A stretch of 17,804 nt of DNA from DASRQZ01 sp964571275 (GTDB lineage Bacteria > Myxococcota_A > Polyangia > Fen-1088): positions 1 to 17,804 of the forward strand of contig CAZNCQ010000139.1 of assembly GCA_964571275.1 (NCBI GenBank), written 5' to 3'. The notes under the pieces are model-generated. The model was not told where the DNA came from and searched no databases. It saw nothing but the letters and a program-made list of their open reading frames with translations. This document shows positions 1 through 6,999 of this stretch, piece after piece (position 1 is the stretch's first letter; every line of letters starts with the position of its first letter). Both the position numbers and the translations under genes were made by a program.

Positions 1-2
1 TC

Positions 3-659
3 ACCGACGCCGGCCACGAGGTCGTGGTCGCGACGCCCAACGGCGTGACCCCGAACGTCGACATGATGAGCCTGCGTCCCGAGATGGTGGGCGGGGTGAA
101 GGAAGCCCTCGAGCTGGAGGCTATCATCCGGTCCGCGGAGGCGATGCGGCGGCCGCTCAAGCTGTCGGACGTCCGCCTCGAAGACTACGACGCTGTCTAC
201 CTGCCGGGCGGTCACGGCCCGATGTCGGACCTGGCGCTCGACGCCGACGTGGGACGGCTGCTGACCGCACAGCTCGCCTCGGGCAACCCTTTATTCATCG
301 TGTGCCACGGTCCCGCCGCGATGCTGGCCACCAGAATCCACGGCGCATCGCCCTTCAAGGGCTACCGAGTCACGTGCTTCACCAACAAGGAGGAGGAGGG
401 CGTCGGGCTGGCTTCCAGGGTGACGTGGCTGCTGGAGACTGAACTCAAAGAAAAGATCGGCGTCAACTTCAGCTGCGGCGAGATCTGGAAACCGTACATG
501 GTCGAGGACCGAAATCTGGTCACCGGGCAGAACCCTGCCTCGGCCGCGGTTCTGGCGAAGCGGCTGCTGGAGGTCCTCGATGACCGCGCGTCGGAGGCGG
601 GATCACGGCGGCCGTTTGAGCAACCGGAGGACAAAAACCGGGGAGCCGTACATCAATAA
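3..659 (+). CDS. DJ-1/PfpI family type 1 glutamine amidotransferase-like protein, 5' partial
   Basis: The reading frame is already open at the window edge: codons from position 3 read TDAGHEVVVATPNG, the usual first strand-helix region of Hsp31-like DJ-1/PfpI proteins, so the true start lies upstream. Family hallmarks are YLPGGHGPMSDL and the nucleophile elbow VCHGPAAML, whose Cys (codon near 303) is the expected catalytic residue. A Glu in RPEM could be the partner acid. Members of this family act as glyoxalase III/deglycase, chaperone or peptidase in the cytoplasm. Which activity applies here cannot be told from sequence. The last 25 or so residues (after LLEVLDD) are a charged tail outside the normal fold. 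The family is certain; the substrate is unknown. No terminator is visible after the TAA. Confidence 0.9.
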   Translation, partial: TDAGHEVVVATPNGVTPNVDMMSLRPEMVGGVKEALELEAIIRSAEAMRRPLKLSDVRLEDYDAVYLPGGHGPMSDLALDADVGRLLTAQLASGNPLFIVCHGPAAMLATRIHGASPFKGYRVTCFTNKEEEGVGLASRVTWLLETELKEKIGVNFSCGEIWKPYMVEDRNLVTGQNPASAAVLAKRLLEVLDDRASEAGSRRPFEQPEDKNRGAVHQ

Positions 660-795
660 ATAGTGGAATCATGTGGTTGAGGCGCCGGGAGTGGGGCGGC
701 CGGCGTGGTGGCGGGCCGCTGAGGGCGTCACGATCGGACGCGGTCGACCGTGATAGGGTGCCGCTTGCCGGCCGCCGCCGGCGGGGGGATGATCG
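660..795. other. Intergenic region with possible sigma-70 -10 box
   Basis: This 136-bp gap lies between the DJ-1 gene and the NHL gene. TAGGGT at 754-759 resembles -10 boxes seen elsewhere in this window, and would place transcription starts about 30 bp before the ATG at 796. No convincing -35 box is seen. A GGGGGG run about 6 bases before the ATG may serve as a weak ribosome binding site. Confidence 0.3.
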
Positions 796-2843
796 ATGGC
801 TCGCGTCTCCGCTCGGGGAGCGACATGTTTGCGCGATGCGGGTCGCGCCGGGAGCGCGACGCTGGCGCTGGCGATCATCGGTCTCGCGTCGGCCATCGGC
901 TGTGGCGGTGGCAGCCATGCGAGCAACCAGAACCCCGACGGCGGCTCGGTGGGCGGCAACGGGGCGTCGGTCGGATCGGCGGGTGCCGGTGGTGGCGGCG
1001 CGGGCGGCAACCAGCCGCCGCCAGCGGGGCTCTCGGTCCTGGCCGGCGTGCCCGGCGGCGTCGGCCAGCGCGATGACGTGGGACCCGCCGCGCGGCTGGC
1101 CGAGCCGGCCGGTCTCGCCGATGACGGACAGGGCCACCTCTACATCGCGGACTCCGGCGCGGCGACGATTCGCAAGCTGGATCTGGCCACGGGCGCGCTG
1201 ACCACGCTGGCGGGCACGCCGTCATACACCAACCGGCCCCCGGCCGCCGACGGCGTTGGTGCCGCCGCGCTGTTCTCGAATCCGACCGACATCGCGTTCG
1301 ACGGCAGCACCCTCTACGTCGCCGACGGCTTTCAGGTGCGACGCATCGACCCGGCCAGCGGCGCGGTGACGACCATCGCGGGCAACGGGACCGCAAGCGC
1401 GTCGGTGCTCACCTACCCGCGGGTGATCGCCGCCGACAACCACGGCAACCTGTTCGTCGACTCGAGCCGCACCGTGCTGCTGAAGATCGCGCTCGCCACG
1501 GGCCAGGTCACGCCGCTGGTGGGAGAACCAGGTTCGACGGACACCAACGACGGGATCGGCCCCGCCGGCCATCTCGGCGAGCCTCGCGCTCTGGCTCTCG
1601 ACGGAGCCGGCGCGCTCTACGTGCTCGACGGCGGCGCCGTCCGGCGAATCGATCTGGCGACGGCCGCGTTGACGTCTCTGCCGGTGACCTTGCCGGGTTT
1701 CGGAACTCATCACCTCGCCGGGATGGCAAGTGACAAGGCCGGCCACCTGTATCTCTCCGACCTCTACTTCGACACTGTCTATCGCCTCACGCCCGCCTCG
1801 GGAGAGCTCGTCGAGCTTGCCGGCGCCGACAACGTCGCCGGCAGCGAGGATGGGCCCCCACCCGAGGGGCACCTCAACTTCCCCACGTCGCTGATCGTCG
1901 GCAGCAACGGCGCGATCTATCTCTCCGATCGCGACAACGCCACCATCCGGCAAATCGACGCATCGACCGGCGCAATGACGACGCTCGCGGGCGACGCGCC
2001 ACACACCGGCGCCAACGACGGCGCGCACGACGTGGCCCGCTTCACGGTTCCGTTGGGCCTTTCGGCCGACGCGTCCGGCAACGTGTTCGTGGCCGACGCG
2101 GGCAACTACTCCATCCGGCGCCTGAATGTCGCGACGGGAACCGTCACCACCATCGCCGGCGATTCGCATACGCGGGATTCGATCGATGGAGTTGGAGTGA
2201 TGGCCAAGTTCATTGACCCGATCGGCGTCGCCGCAGGCCCTTCGGGCACCGTGTACGCCGACGACATGGCCTTCAACGTCCGCCGCATCGATATCGCGAC
2301 GGCGACGGTGACCACGATCGCCGGCAAGGTCGGGGAGATTGGCGGCGGCGACGGCCCTGGCAGCATTGCGCGCTTCTGGACACCGGTCGGCATCACCTAC
2401 GATCGCGCCGGGACCGGCACCGTCCTGGTCACCGATGCGAATGCCGCCATTCGCGTCATCGACATGGGCAGCGGGAACGTCTCCACCGCGGTTCGTCTCC
2501 CGACGCTCCCGGACGGCGGGTATGCTCTCTTCAACCCGATTGGCGTCGCCAGCCCGGCGCGGCCGATGGCGTGGGCGACAGCGCGCGTTTCAATGCGCCG
2601 GCGGGTCTCGCCTACGATGGTCGGGGACACCTCTTCGTCACCGAGCCCGACAACCACGTCGTCCGTCGCGTCACCATCGACACCGGCGAGGTCACGACGG
2701 TCGTCGGCGTGGCGAGCGAGCGAGGCATCAAGACCGGCCCCCTTCCCGGCCGCCTCAACTCGCCATACGGGATCGCCGCGCTCGCAACCGGCGAGTTGCT
2801 GATCTCGGACCGCGCCGAAAACGTCGTCCTGCTGGCGCGATGA
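796..2843 (+). CDS. NHL-repeat beta-propeller lipoprotein, frameshifted near 2545-2560
   Basis: The N-terminus has a hydrophobic segment ending at Cys36 (ASAIG-C), a plausible lipobox, then a Gly/Ala/Ser linker. It is therefore probably a surface or periplasmic lipoprotein. From about residue 75 there are repeated units of 55-57 residues with the pattern F-x-x-P-x-G-(I/L), G-x-(L/V)-(Y/F)-V-A-D, (I/V)-R-(R/Q)-I-D, T-T-(I/L)-A-G. These are NHL beta-propeller blades, normally a binding scaffold. The frame opened at 796 runs to a TGA at 2802, but its last 85 or so residues (after FNPIGVAS) lose the repeat pattern. The pattern resumes in another frame (DGVGDSARFNAPAGLAYDG and onward) and ends at 2843. 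Adjacent FxxP anchors lie 168, 165 and 156 bases apart, then only 59 across the junction (2530 to 2589). That points to loss of about 106 bases of one blade rather than a point indel. It could be a true mutation or an assembly collapse of repeats. Ligand unknown. Confidence 0.8.
2571..2843 (+). pseudogene. Out-of-frame C-terminal NHL blades
   Basis: This segment encodes blade sequence (AGLAYDGRGHLFVTEPDN, VVRRVTIDTGEVTTVVG, LNSPYGIAALATGELLISD). It is offset by one base from the main frame of the preceding lipoprotein and has no ribosome binding site of its own. It is therefore read as the detached tail of that gene and not as a separate protein. The open frame extends upstream to about 2550 as QPGAADGVG, which is how an inter-blade loop normally looks. 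Confidence 0.75.
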
Positions 2844-2846
2844 TGT

Positions 2847-2869
2847 CGCCGGACCCGGTCCCGCCGGCG
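2847..2869 (+). terminator. Weak hairpin after the NHL gene
   Basis: CGCCGG (2847-2852) pairs with CCGGCG (2864-2869) directly after the TGA at 2843, followed by TCTTGCT. The stem is only 6 bp and there is no real T-tract, so this is a possible terminator at best. Confidence 0.25.
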
Positions 2870-3047
2870 TCTTGCTGACTCAGGCGGCTGGCGCGAGCCG
2901 CGCTGGCGCAGCATCGACGCCGGCGTCCACTGCGGGAATTGCGAAGGCGACGTTCATCGCGAGCTTGCTCTGAAGATCAGGAAACGGTCTCGATTCCTGC
3001 CCCGGGGGAATCGTCGTAGACTCGGCGCCTCGCGGCGAGGAGGGACC

Positions 3048-3575
3048 ATGCGCAAGCTCATTGCAGTCTCCTGCACGTTCGTGTTCATCGTGATGGCCGC
3101 GGCAGCGTTTGCGGCCAGCTCCGGCGAGAAGGAAGTCCTGAACGCGCTCGACGGTCTGAAGCAGGCGATGCTCAAGCAGGATCGCAGCGCGCTGGAGAAG
3201 ATCTTTCACCCCGATCTCACGTACAGCCATTCCAGCGCCAAGGTCGAGGACAAGGCGCAAGCGATCGCACACATGGTCGATGGCCTCGGCTGGGAGGCGA
3301 TCGAGCTCGCCGACACCACCGTCCGCTTCCAGGGCAAGGTGGCGATCGTCAACGGAAAGGCAGACTTTCACGAACGCAAGAAGGACCAGCCGACGACGGT
3401 TACCAAGCTCCTCATCCTCACGGTTTGGGTCAAGGGAACACAGGGCTGGCAATTGATCGCCCGTCAGGCGGTGCGCCGTCCCGACGACGCCCAGGTCATC
3501 GCCGCGCAGGCGGCGCTGGCCGCCGCAGCCACAGCAGCGCCCAGCGCGTCCTCGCCGTCCGCAACGCGGAAATAG
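3048..3575 (+). CDS. Exported NTF2-like (DUF4440/SnoaL-type) protein
   Basis: The start is well supported by GAGGAGGG a few bases before the ATG. Residues 1-22 form a Sec signal peptide (basic MRK, hydrophobic core, AFA cleavage site). The mature part is a cone-shaped NTF2-like domain: helix EKEVLNALDGLKQAMLKQDR, then LEKIFHPDLTYSHSSAKVEDKAQ, then strands TVRFQGKVAIVNGKADF, KLLILTVWVK and WQLIARQAVR. In this superfamily the HPDLTYSHSS segment lines the pocket. DUF4440-type proteins often carry this pattern and usually have no proven activity. The last 30 residues are Ala/Ser-rich and probably disordered. It stands alone between unrelated genes. Family assignment is good; function is unknown and could be ligand binding or an enzyme such as an isomerase. 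Confidence 0.85.
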   Translation: MRKLIAVSCTFVFIVMAAAAFAASSGEKEVLNALDGLKQAMLKQDRSALEKIFHPDLTYSHSSAKVEDKAQAIAHMVDGLGWEAIELADTTVRFQGKVAIVNGKADFHERKKDQPTTVTKLLILTVWVKGTQGWQLIARQAVRRPDDAQVIAAQAALAAAATAAPSASSPSATRK

Positions 3576-3607
3576 CCAGCGTGGTCGCTCCGTTCGAGAC
3601 CTGGCTT

Positions 3608-3629
3608 TCGAGCACGCCGCCGTGCTCGA
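3608..3629 (+). terminator. Perfect 9-bp hairpin after the NTF2-like gene
   Basis: TCGAGCACG (3608-3616) and CGTGCTCGA (3621-3629) pair perfectly around a 4-base loop, 33 bases after the TAG of the NTF2-like gene. No T-tract follows on either strand, so if it ends transcription it is not a classical intrinsic terminator. Confidence 0.4.
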
Positions 3630-3716
3630 GCCCGTCGCCGTCGCGCCGGCGATCCAGCTCCTCACCCACTGAGCGCCGCTCAAGCGCCCGAACACCCGCG
3701 CATGCCCGGCGCGACG

Positions 3717-3722
3717 TAGACT
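3717..3722 (+). promoter_or_regulatory. Putative -10 box of a leaderless transcript (ASCH-like gene)
   Basis: TAGACT ends 6 bases before the GTG at 3729. That distance puts the transcription start on or near the first codon. There is no Shine-Dalgarno sequence before this gene, which fits leaderless translation. No clear -35 box is seen. Confidence 0.35.
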
Positions 3723-3728
3723 GGTTCC

Positions 3729-4037
3729 GTGCAATTCGAGAAGCGACTGCGCGATGGCGTTCGCCGCGGCGAGATCACCTGCAGCGTCCGGATCTGGATG
3801 CGCCCGCACGTCAAGGCGGGCGGCCGCTATCGAATGGAAGAGGGCGAGATCGAGGTGGATTCGATCCTGCCGATCGAGATCGCCGACATCACGCCCGAGC
3901 TGGCCCGCGCGTCCGGCTTCAAAGGAGTCGTCGATCTCCTCAAGGTCGCAAAACACGGCCGGGGCGAGAACGTCTACCTGATCCGCTTCCACTATCGGGC
4001 GCCCGCGCGGCCCGTTGCGCGCCCCGCTGCAAAGTAG
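3729..4037 (+). CDS. ASCH/PUA-like domain protein
   Basis: This is a 102-aa soluble protein with a GTG start. Nearly the whole length fits a small PUA-fold ASCH-like domain: EITCSVRIWMRPHVKAGGRY, then a turn and strand with EGEIEVDSILPIEIADITPE, then helix LARASGFKGVVDLLKVAKHG and the last strand NVYLIRFHYR. ASCH-like proteins are thought to bind RNA, and some hydrolyse N4-acetylcytidine. The catalytic Lys/Thr/Glu set of the hydrolases cannot be assigned here with confidence. No ribosome binding site is visible, but a -10-like TAGACT sits six bases upstream. The last 12 residues (APARPVARPAAK) are a disordered tail. It lies convergent with the next gene, 6 bases between stops. Confidence 0.7.
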   Translation: MQFEKRLRDGVRRGEITCSVRIWMRPHVKAGGRYRMEEGEIEVDSILPIEIADITPELARASGFKGVVDLLKVAKHGRGENVYLIRFHYRAPARPVARPAAK

Positions 4038-4043
4038 CGTGAG

Positions 4044-4493
4044 TCAGCGGTTCCGGTCCTGCTCGAGCGCAGCGAAGCCGCTCTTGCGTGGATTCTTGTC
4101 GAGCCACTTCTTCAAAGCGCGAAAGGCCTTTGCGCCGCCGGTGAGAAACACGGCGCCGAACCGTTCAAGATCGGCGCGGAGGTGACGGAACCCAGCCAGG
4201 GGATCGTCGGAGAAACCCGGGTATTCGCTAGGCCCGTCGATCCGATCGGTGCCACGGACGCCACGGACGAGATCTTCGTGCGAGACCGCATAGTCGCCGA
4301 AGTGATACCGCACCGGGCCGAGCGAGAAGCGCACGTGGATCTCGAGCCGCCGGTCGCGGCGCAGGAACTCGCCGCTCGCGGACGGCCCACCGCTTCCCGA
4401 TGCGTCGCCGGCGTCGATGAAAACGAAGCCCGCAGGCTCGAGCACCGCCGCCAACTCGACCAGGCCTCGCTCGAGGAGCTCCTTCGGCGTCAT
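4044..4493 (-). CDS. Hypothetical protein, 149 aa
   Basis: I do not recognise the family. It has no signal peptide or membrane segment and is probably cytosolic. It begins with a helix (TPKELLERGLVELAAVLEPAG), then FVFIDAG, a Gly/Ser-rich loop, a strand pair (GEFLRRDRRLEIHVRFSLGPVRYHFG) and a segment rich in Asp/Tyr (YAVSHEDLVRGV, YPGFSDDPLAGF). It ends in helices (FRHLRADLERFGAVFLTGGAKAFRALKKWLDKN). The size, acidic middle and lack of partners recall immunity or SUKH-like small proteins, but this is only an impression. The frame has consistent GC at third positions, so I take it as a real gene. Its ATG overlaps the stop of a less convincing upstream frame. Confidence 0.65.
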   Translation of the reverse strand: MTPKELLERGLVELAAVLEPAGFVFIDAGDASGSGGPSASGEFLRRDRRLEIHVRFSLGPVRYHFGDYAVSHEDLVRGVRGTDRIDGPSEYPGFSDDPLAGFRHLRADLERFGAVFLTGGAKAFRALKKWLDKNPRKSGFAALEQDRNR

Positions 4494-4505
4494 GCCAGAT
4501 GTCTG

Positions 4506-4730
4506 TCACATTCCGCCGCTCGCATCCAGCGTGATGAACCCGGTCGACGAGTTCGCATCGGATCGACCGGCGCCGCGCGGATCGATCCGAACGCGTCAGA
4601 CACGGCGCGCGCATCGATCTCCGCGCGCGCCAACTCCAACACCTCGGCGGCCTGCCCGGACAGAAGCCCGGCGACTCGCAGCAGCTCAGTACGAAACTCG
4701 GGGAAGCCCGGGATCGGGGCTGAGGGCCAC
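4506..4730 (-). pseudogene. Possible decayed short gene with frame changes
   Basis: The 441 bases between 4493 and 4935 hold no intact gene that I trust. On the minus strand, one frame reads a helix-like stretch (FRTELLRVAGLLSGQAAEVL and ELARAEIDARAVSDAFGSI) with high third-position GC. After about position 4590 this frame becomes poor (about 12 of 27 codons end in G/C). A neighbouring frame becomes good (about 19 of 24) and reads SDANSSTGFITLDASGGM before TGA at 4506-4508. At the other end a GTG at 4730 opens VALSPDPGLP in yet another frame. Together they could be one protein of about 70 residues broken by two one-base shifts, or sequencing errors. The family is not recognised. Confidence 0.3.
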
Positions 4731-4835
4731 CCGGGACGGAATGAGCCCGGCCGGCCGCGGTAACACGGATTCGCGGATGTACCCAAGCGGTTACGCGAGC
4801 GTGGGTGTGCGCCCCGGATTGGCCATGGCTGGGCC

Positions 4836-4852
4836 TCGGCACGGTTCTCGCT
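4836..4852 (+). promoter_or_regulatory. Candidate sigma-54 (-24/-12) promoter
   Basis: GGCACG (4838-4843) then GTTC and TCGCT (to 4852) gives GG and GC exactly 12 bases apart, as at -24/-12. It has two mismatches to TGGCACG-N4-TTGC. The start would fall near 4863, ahead of the small-membrane-protein operon. Myxobacteria use many sigma-54 promoters, but one site with two mismatches is weak evidence. Confidence 0.3.
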
Positions 4853-4872
4853 TAGGAAGGACAACCAAGTAA

Positions 4873-4903
4873 GGACCCGCTCGGAAGTCGTGCCGAGCGG
4901 TCC
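4873..4903 (+). promoter_or_regulatory. Leader hairpin ahead of the small membrane protein operon
   Basis: GGACCCGCTCGG (4873-4884) pairs with CCGAGCGGTCC (4893-4903) with one bulged C and an 8-base loop. It ends 31 bases before the ATG at 4935. No T-tract follows, so it looks more like a leader structure than a terminator. Confidence 0.45.
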
Positions 4904-4934
4904 GTGCAACAGACTCATTATCCCGAGGTGCTAA

Positions 4935-5084
4935 ATGTTCATCGCACTCGCAGTCATTCTCGCACTGGCATGGGTTCTAGGTTTCACGGTCATGCATGTG
5001 TCCTCCTTTGCGATTCATATACTGATCCTGCTGGCCATTGTGAGCGTCGTCGCTCATCTGTTCCGCGGACGGAGGCTCACGTGA
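4935..5084 (+). CDS. lmo0937-type (DUF5670) small membrane protein
   Basis: This 49-residue protein starts MFIALAVILALAWVLGFTV, continues with MHVSSFAIHILILLAIVSVV and ends in HLFRGRR. Two membrane segments with a short hairpin, the conserved pattern I-(A)-V-I-L-x-x-x-W-x-L-G at the start and (I/V)-H-I-L-L-x-(V/I)-A-I-x-V at the second helix, and the basic RGRR end match the lmo0937/DUF5670 family of about 48-50 residues. GAGGTG six bases before the ATG is a good ribosome binding site. The family has no established function and often sits with stress and envelope genes. Its TGA overlaps the GTG of the next gene by four bases (GTGA), so the two are translationally coupled. Confidence 0.85.
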   Translation: MFIALAVILALAWVLGFTVMHVSSFAIHILILLAIVSVVAHLFRGRRLT

Positions 5085-5299
5085 AGCGCGCGGCAATGGT
5101 GTCCAAGCGCGCGACCGCAATGACGGTTGCCGAGCCGCGGCGATCGTCGCGTGCGCCGATGGCGATGACACGAGCCCGAGTCGGACTGGGCGGCGCGAAG
5201 AAGAAGACCGCGCGGCTCATCGCGAAGAATCCCTTTCGGGTCGTCGCCGGCGCCGTCGCGCTTGGCTTCGTCCTCGCCAAGCTGAAGACCATCTTCTGA
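5081..5299 (+). CDS. DUF883/YqjD-like small membrane-anchored protein
   Basis: The 72-residue product starts at a GTG that overlaps the previous stop codon. The first 50 residues are Arg/Lys/Ala-rich without clear structure (MKRAAMVSKRATAMTV and onward, then GGAKKKTARLIAK). The end, NPFRVVAGAVALGFVLAKLK, has the NP-F-(R)-x-V-x-x-A-x-x-x-G-F pattern with a single membrane helix, as at the C-terminus of ElaB/YqjD/DUF883 proteins, which anchor ribosomes or other partners at the inner membrane in E. coli. The usual N-terminal coiled coil is missing or replaced by the basic part, so only the anchor is family-like. A longer frame beginning at 4904 reads through the upstream gene out of frame and is not the start. 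Confidence 0.7.
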   Translation: MKRAAMVSKRATAMTVAEPRRSSRAPMAMTRARVGLGGAKKKTARLIAKNPFRVVAGAVALGFVLAKLKTIF

Positions 5300-5306
5300 G
5301 GCGCGA

Positions 5307-6137
5307 TTGCAGCCATCATCAATGACGCGAGCGGGGCCAGCGCCGGCTGTCGCAGTCTGCGGCGCGACGGATGTCGGCTTGGTACGGCGACAGAACGAGG
5401 ATACGTTCATGATCGCCGACCTCGCCTCTGGCCAGCTGAGCAGCCCCTGCATCGGTACGAATTTTTCCGTCTCGTCGTCCGGCATATTGCTGCTCGTCTG
5501 CGACGGCATGGGAGGTCGTGCCGCCGGGGAGATCGCGGCGCGCGTCGCTGCGCACGCGATCAAGGAGTGCCTGGTCAATGAAGGGCCGACAGTGACTCAG
5601 CACCCGGTCGAATCGTTGAAGCATGCCGTCCTGGACGCCAACCAGGCCGTGCTGGACGAGGCCAACGCCAACCCTGCGGAACGGGGCATGGGCACAACGT
5701 GCACAGCCGCCATCATGCTACCGGGGCGGCTGGTGATTGGGCAGGTGGGCGATTCGCGCGCATACCTCTTCCGCGACGGAGAGCTCCATGCGCTGACTCG
5801 CGATCAGTCCCTTGTGTCGCAAATGGTGGATAGGGGACTGCTCGACGCCGAACAAGCTCGCCGGTCACCCCATCGCAACGTGTTGCTTCAGGCCCTGGGC
5901 GGACACACACGCGTCGAGCCCGTCGTCACCGAAGTCGAGTTTTGCGCGCGCGACCGCCTCCTCGTCTGCTCTGACGGTCTCCATGGTCCGGTCACCGACG
6001 CGCGGATCGCCGAGATCGTGGCGACGACCCCCGACCTCACGGTCGCCGCGAAGACCCTCATCGCGGAGGCGCTACGTGCCGGCGGGCCGGACAATGTCAC
6101 CGTGGTCGTGGCGGACTGCGGCGAAATCGGGCACTGA
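5307..6137 (+). CDS. PP2C-family Ser/Thr protein phosphatase
   Basis: The product is 276 residues, standard for a soluble bacterial PP2C (PPM/Stp-type) that removes phosphate from Ser/Thr using two or more metal ions. Visible motifs are GLVRRQNEDTF (Asp32), LLVCDGMGG (Asp/Gly metal site), a GMGTTCTAA strand, GQVGDSRAYL, LTRDQSLV, LLVCSDGLHG and GGPDNVTVVV (metal Asp, Asn). All the usual acidic ligands are present, so it should be active. I chose the TTG at 5307 because GAGG (5298-5301) lies at the right distance; the ATG at 5322 has no such site and would shorten the protein by five residues. It follows the previous gene by 7 bases and completes a three-gene operon. It may oppose Ser/Thr kinases that are common in these bacteria but absent here. 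Confidence 0.93.
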   Translation: MQPSSMTRAGPAPAVAVCGATDVGLVRRQNEDTFMIADLASGQLSSPCIGTNFSVSSSGILLLVCDGMGGRAAGEIAARVAAHAIKECLVNEGPTVTQHPVESLKHAVLDANQAVLDEANANPAERGMGTTCTAAIMLPGRLVIGQVGDSRAYLFRDGELHALTRDQSLVSQMVDRGLLDAEQARRSPHRNVLLQALGGHTRVEPVVTEVEFCARDRLLVCSDGLHGPVTDARIAEIVATTPDLTVAAKTLIAEALRAGGPDNVTVVVADCGEIGH

Positions 6138-6302
6138 GGCTCGGCGCCGCAGACTCGGGCGGGAGGGGCTGGCGCCAGACCCCCACTCGGACGTCGGCTC
6201 CAGCCCGCTCCAAACAAAAAGACGCCGCGGTGTCGGACCGGCGACGGCCTGTTCGTCGTTCAGCAGAGACCTCGAGGACCGGGTCGCTAAACGGAGGACG
6301 CC

Positions 6303-6962
6303 ATGATCACGCTCTATGGCTTCGGAAACATCTTTGCCGGGGGGGTTGGCGAGACGAAAGACCTTCGCGCGCAGTGGGCGCTCGAGGAGGTCGGGCTGCC
6401 GTATCGAGTGCACGCGCTCGACCACAGCGGCGGCGAGCTCGACGGCGAGGCGTACAGTCGAATCAGTCCCTTCCACCAAGCGCCGGTCATCGACGACGAC
6501 GGCTTCGTGGTGGCCGAGTCGGGCGCGATCGTGCTCTACCTCGCCGAGAAGGCCGGCAAGCTGATCCCGAGCGATGTGCAAGGCCGCACGCACGTGGTCC
6601 AGTGGTGCTTCGCCGCGTCTAGCACCATCGGCACCACCCTCGCGTCCATCGACATGATCGGGATCTTCGATGGCGACAAGTCCGCCCCCAAGCTCCACAC
6701 GGAGATGCGCAAGGTCGCCGACCGATTCCTCGGCGACCTCGAGCGGCGCCTCCACGGCCGCGAATGGATCGCGTGCGCGGACTTCACGGTGGCAGACATC
6801 ATGATGTCCTGCGTACTTCGCGGCATCCGCAACACCGACATGATGGAGCCGTACCCGAAGATGAAGGCGTACTATCAGCGCTGTCTGGCCCGACCGGCCT
6901 GGCAGCGTACCCTGGCCCTCTACGCGAAGCGGCTCGGCGCGAACGTCGACGACATTCGCTAG
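6303..6962 (+). CDS. Glutathione S-transferase family protein
   Basis: The product is 219 residues, the normal GST length. ACGGAGGAC before the ATG is a good ribosome binding site. The N-terminal thioredoxin-like domain shows ITLYGFGN, then R-x-x-WALEEVGLPYRVHALD, ISPFHQAPVIDDDGFVVAES (cis-Pro in APVI; ESGAI binds the glutathione gamma-Glu) and LYLAEKAG. The C-terminal all-helical domain includes DFTVADIMMS, the N-capping box and hydrophobic staple typical of GSTs. The loop after the first strand (GNIFAGGVGETKD) is longer than usual and carries no obvious catalytic Ser/Cys/Tyr at the common spot, so the activity could be atypical. It has a 165-bp upstream gap and ends 37 bases from the convergent GH8 gene. 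Confidence 0.9.
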   Translation: MITLYGFGNIFAGGVGETKDLRAQWALEEVGLPYRVHALDHSGGELDGEAYSRISPFHQAPVIDDDGFVVAESGAIVLYLAEKAGKLIPSDVQGRTHVVQWCFAASSTIGTTLASIDMIGIFDGDKSAPKLHTEMRKVADRFLGDLERRLHGREWIACADFTVADIMMSCVLRGIRNTDMMEPYPKMKAYYQRCLARPAWQRTLALYAKRLGANVDDIR

Positions 6963-6999
6963 CGCACGCGTCCTCCGAAGTCACGCCGCGCGGGTATCG

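Noticed and set aside
2880..3992. 370-aa open frame on the minus strand
   Set aside because: It lies opposite two real plus-strand genes (NTF2-like and ASCH-like) and has no family motifs. It is a typical opposite-strand shadow in GC-rich DNA.
4490..4918. 142-aa minus-strand frame with ATGA overlap to the unknown 149-aa gene
   Set aside because: The first 60 or so residues and the last 25 do not look coding by codon third positions. Only the middle is plausible, so I list it as a possible broken short gene.
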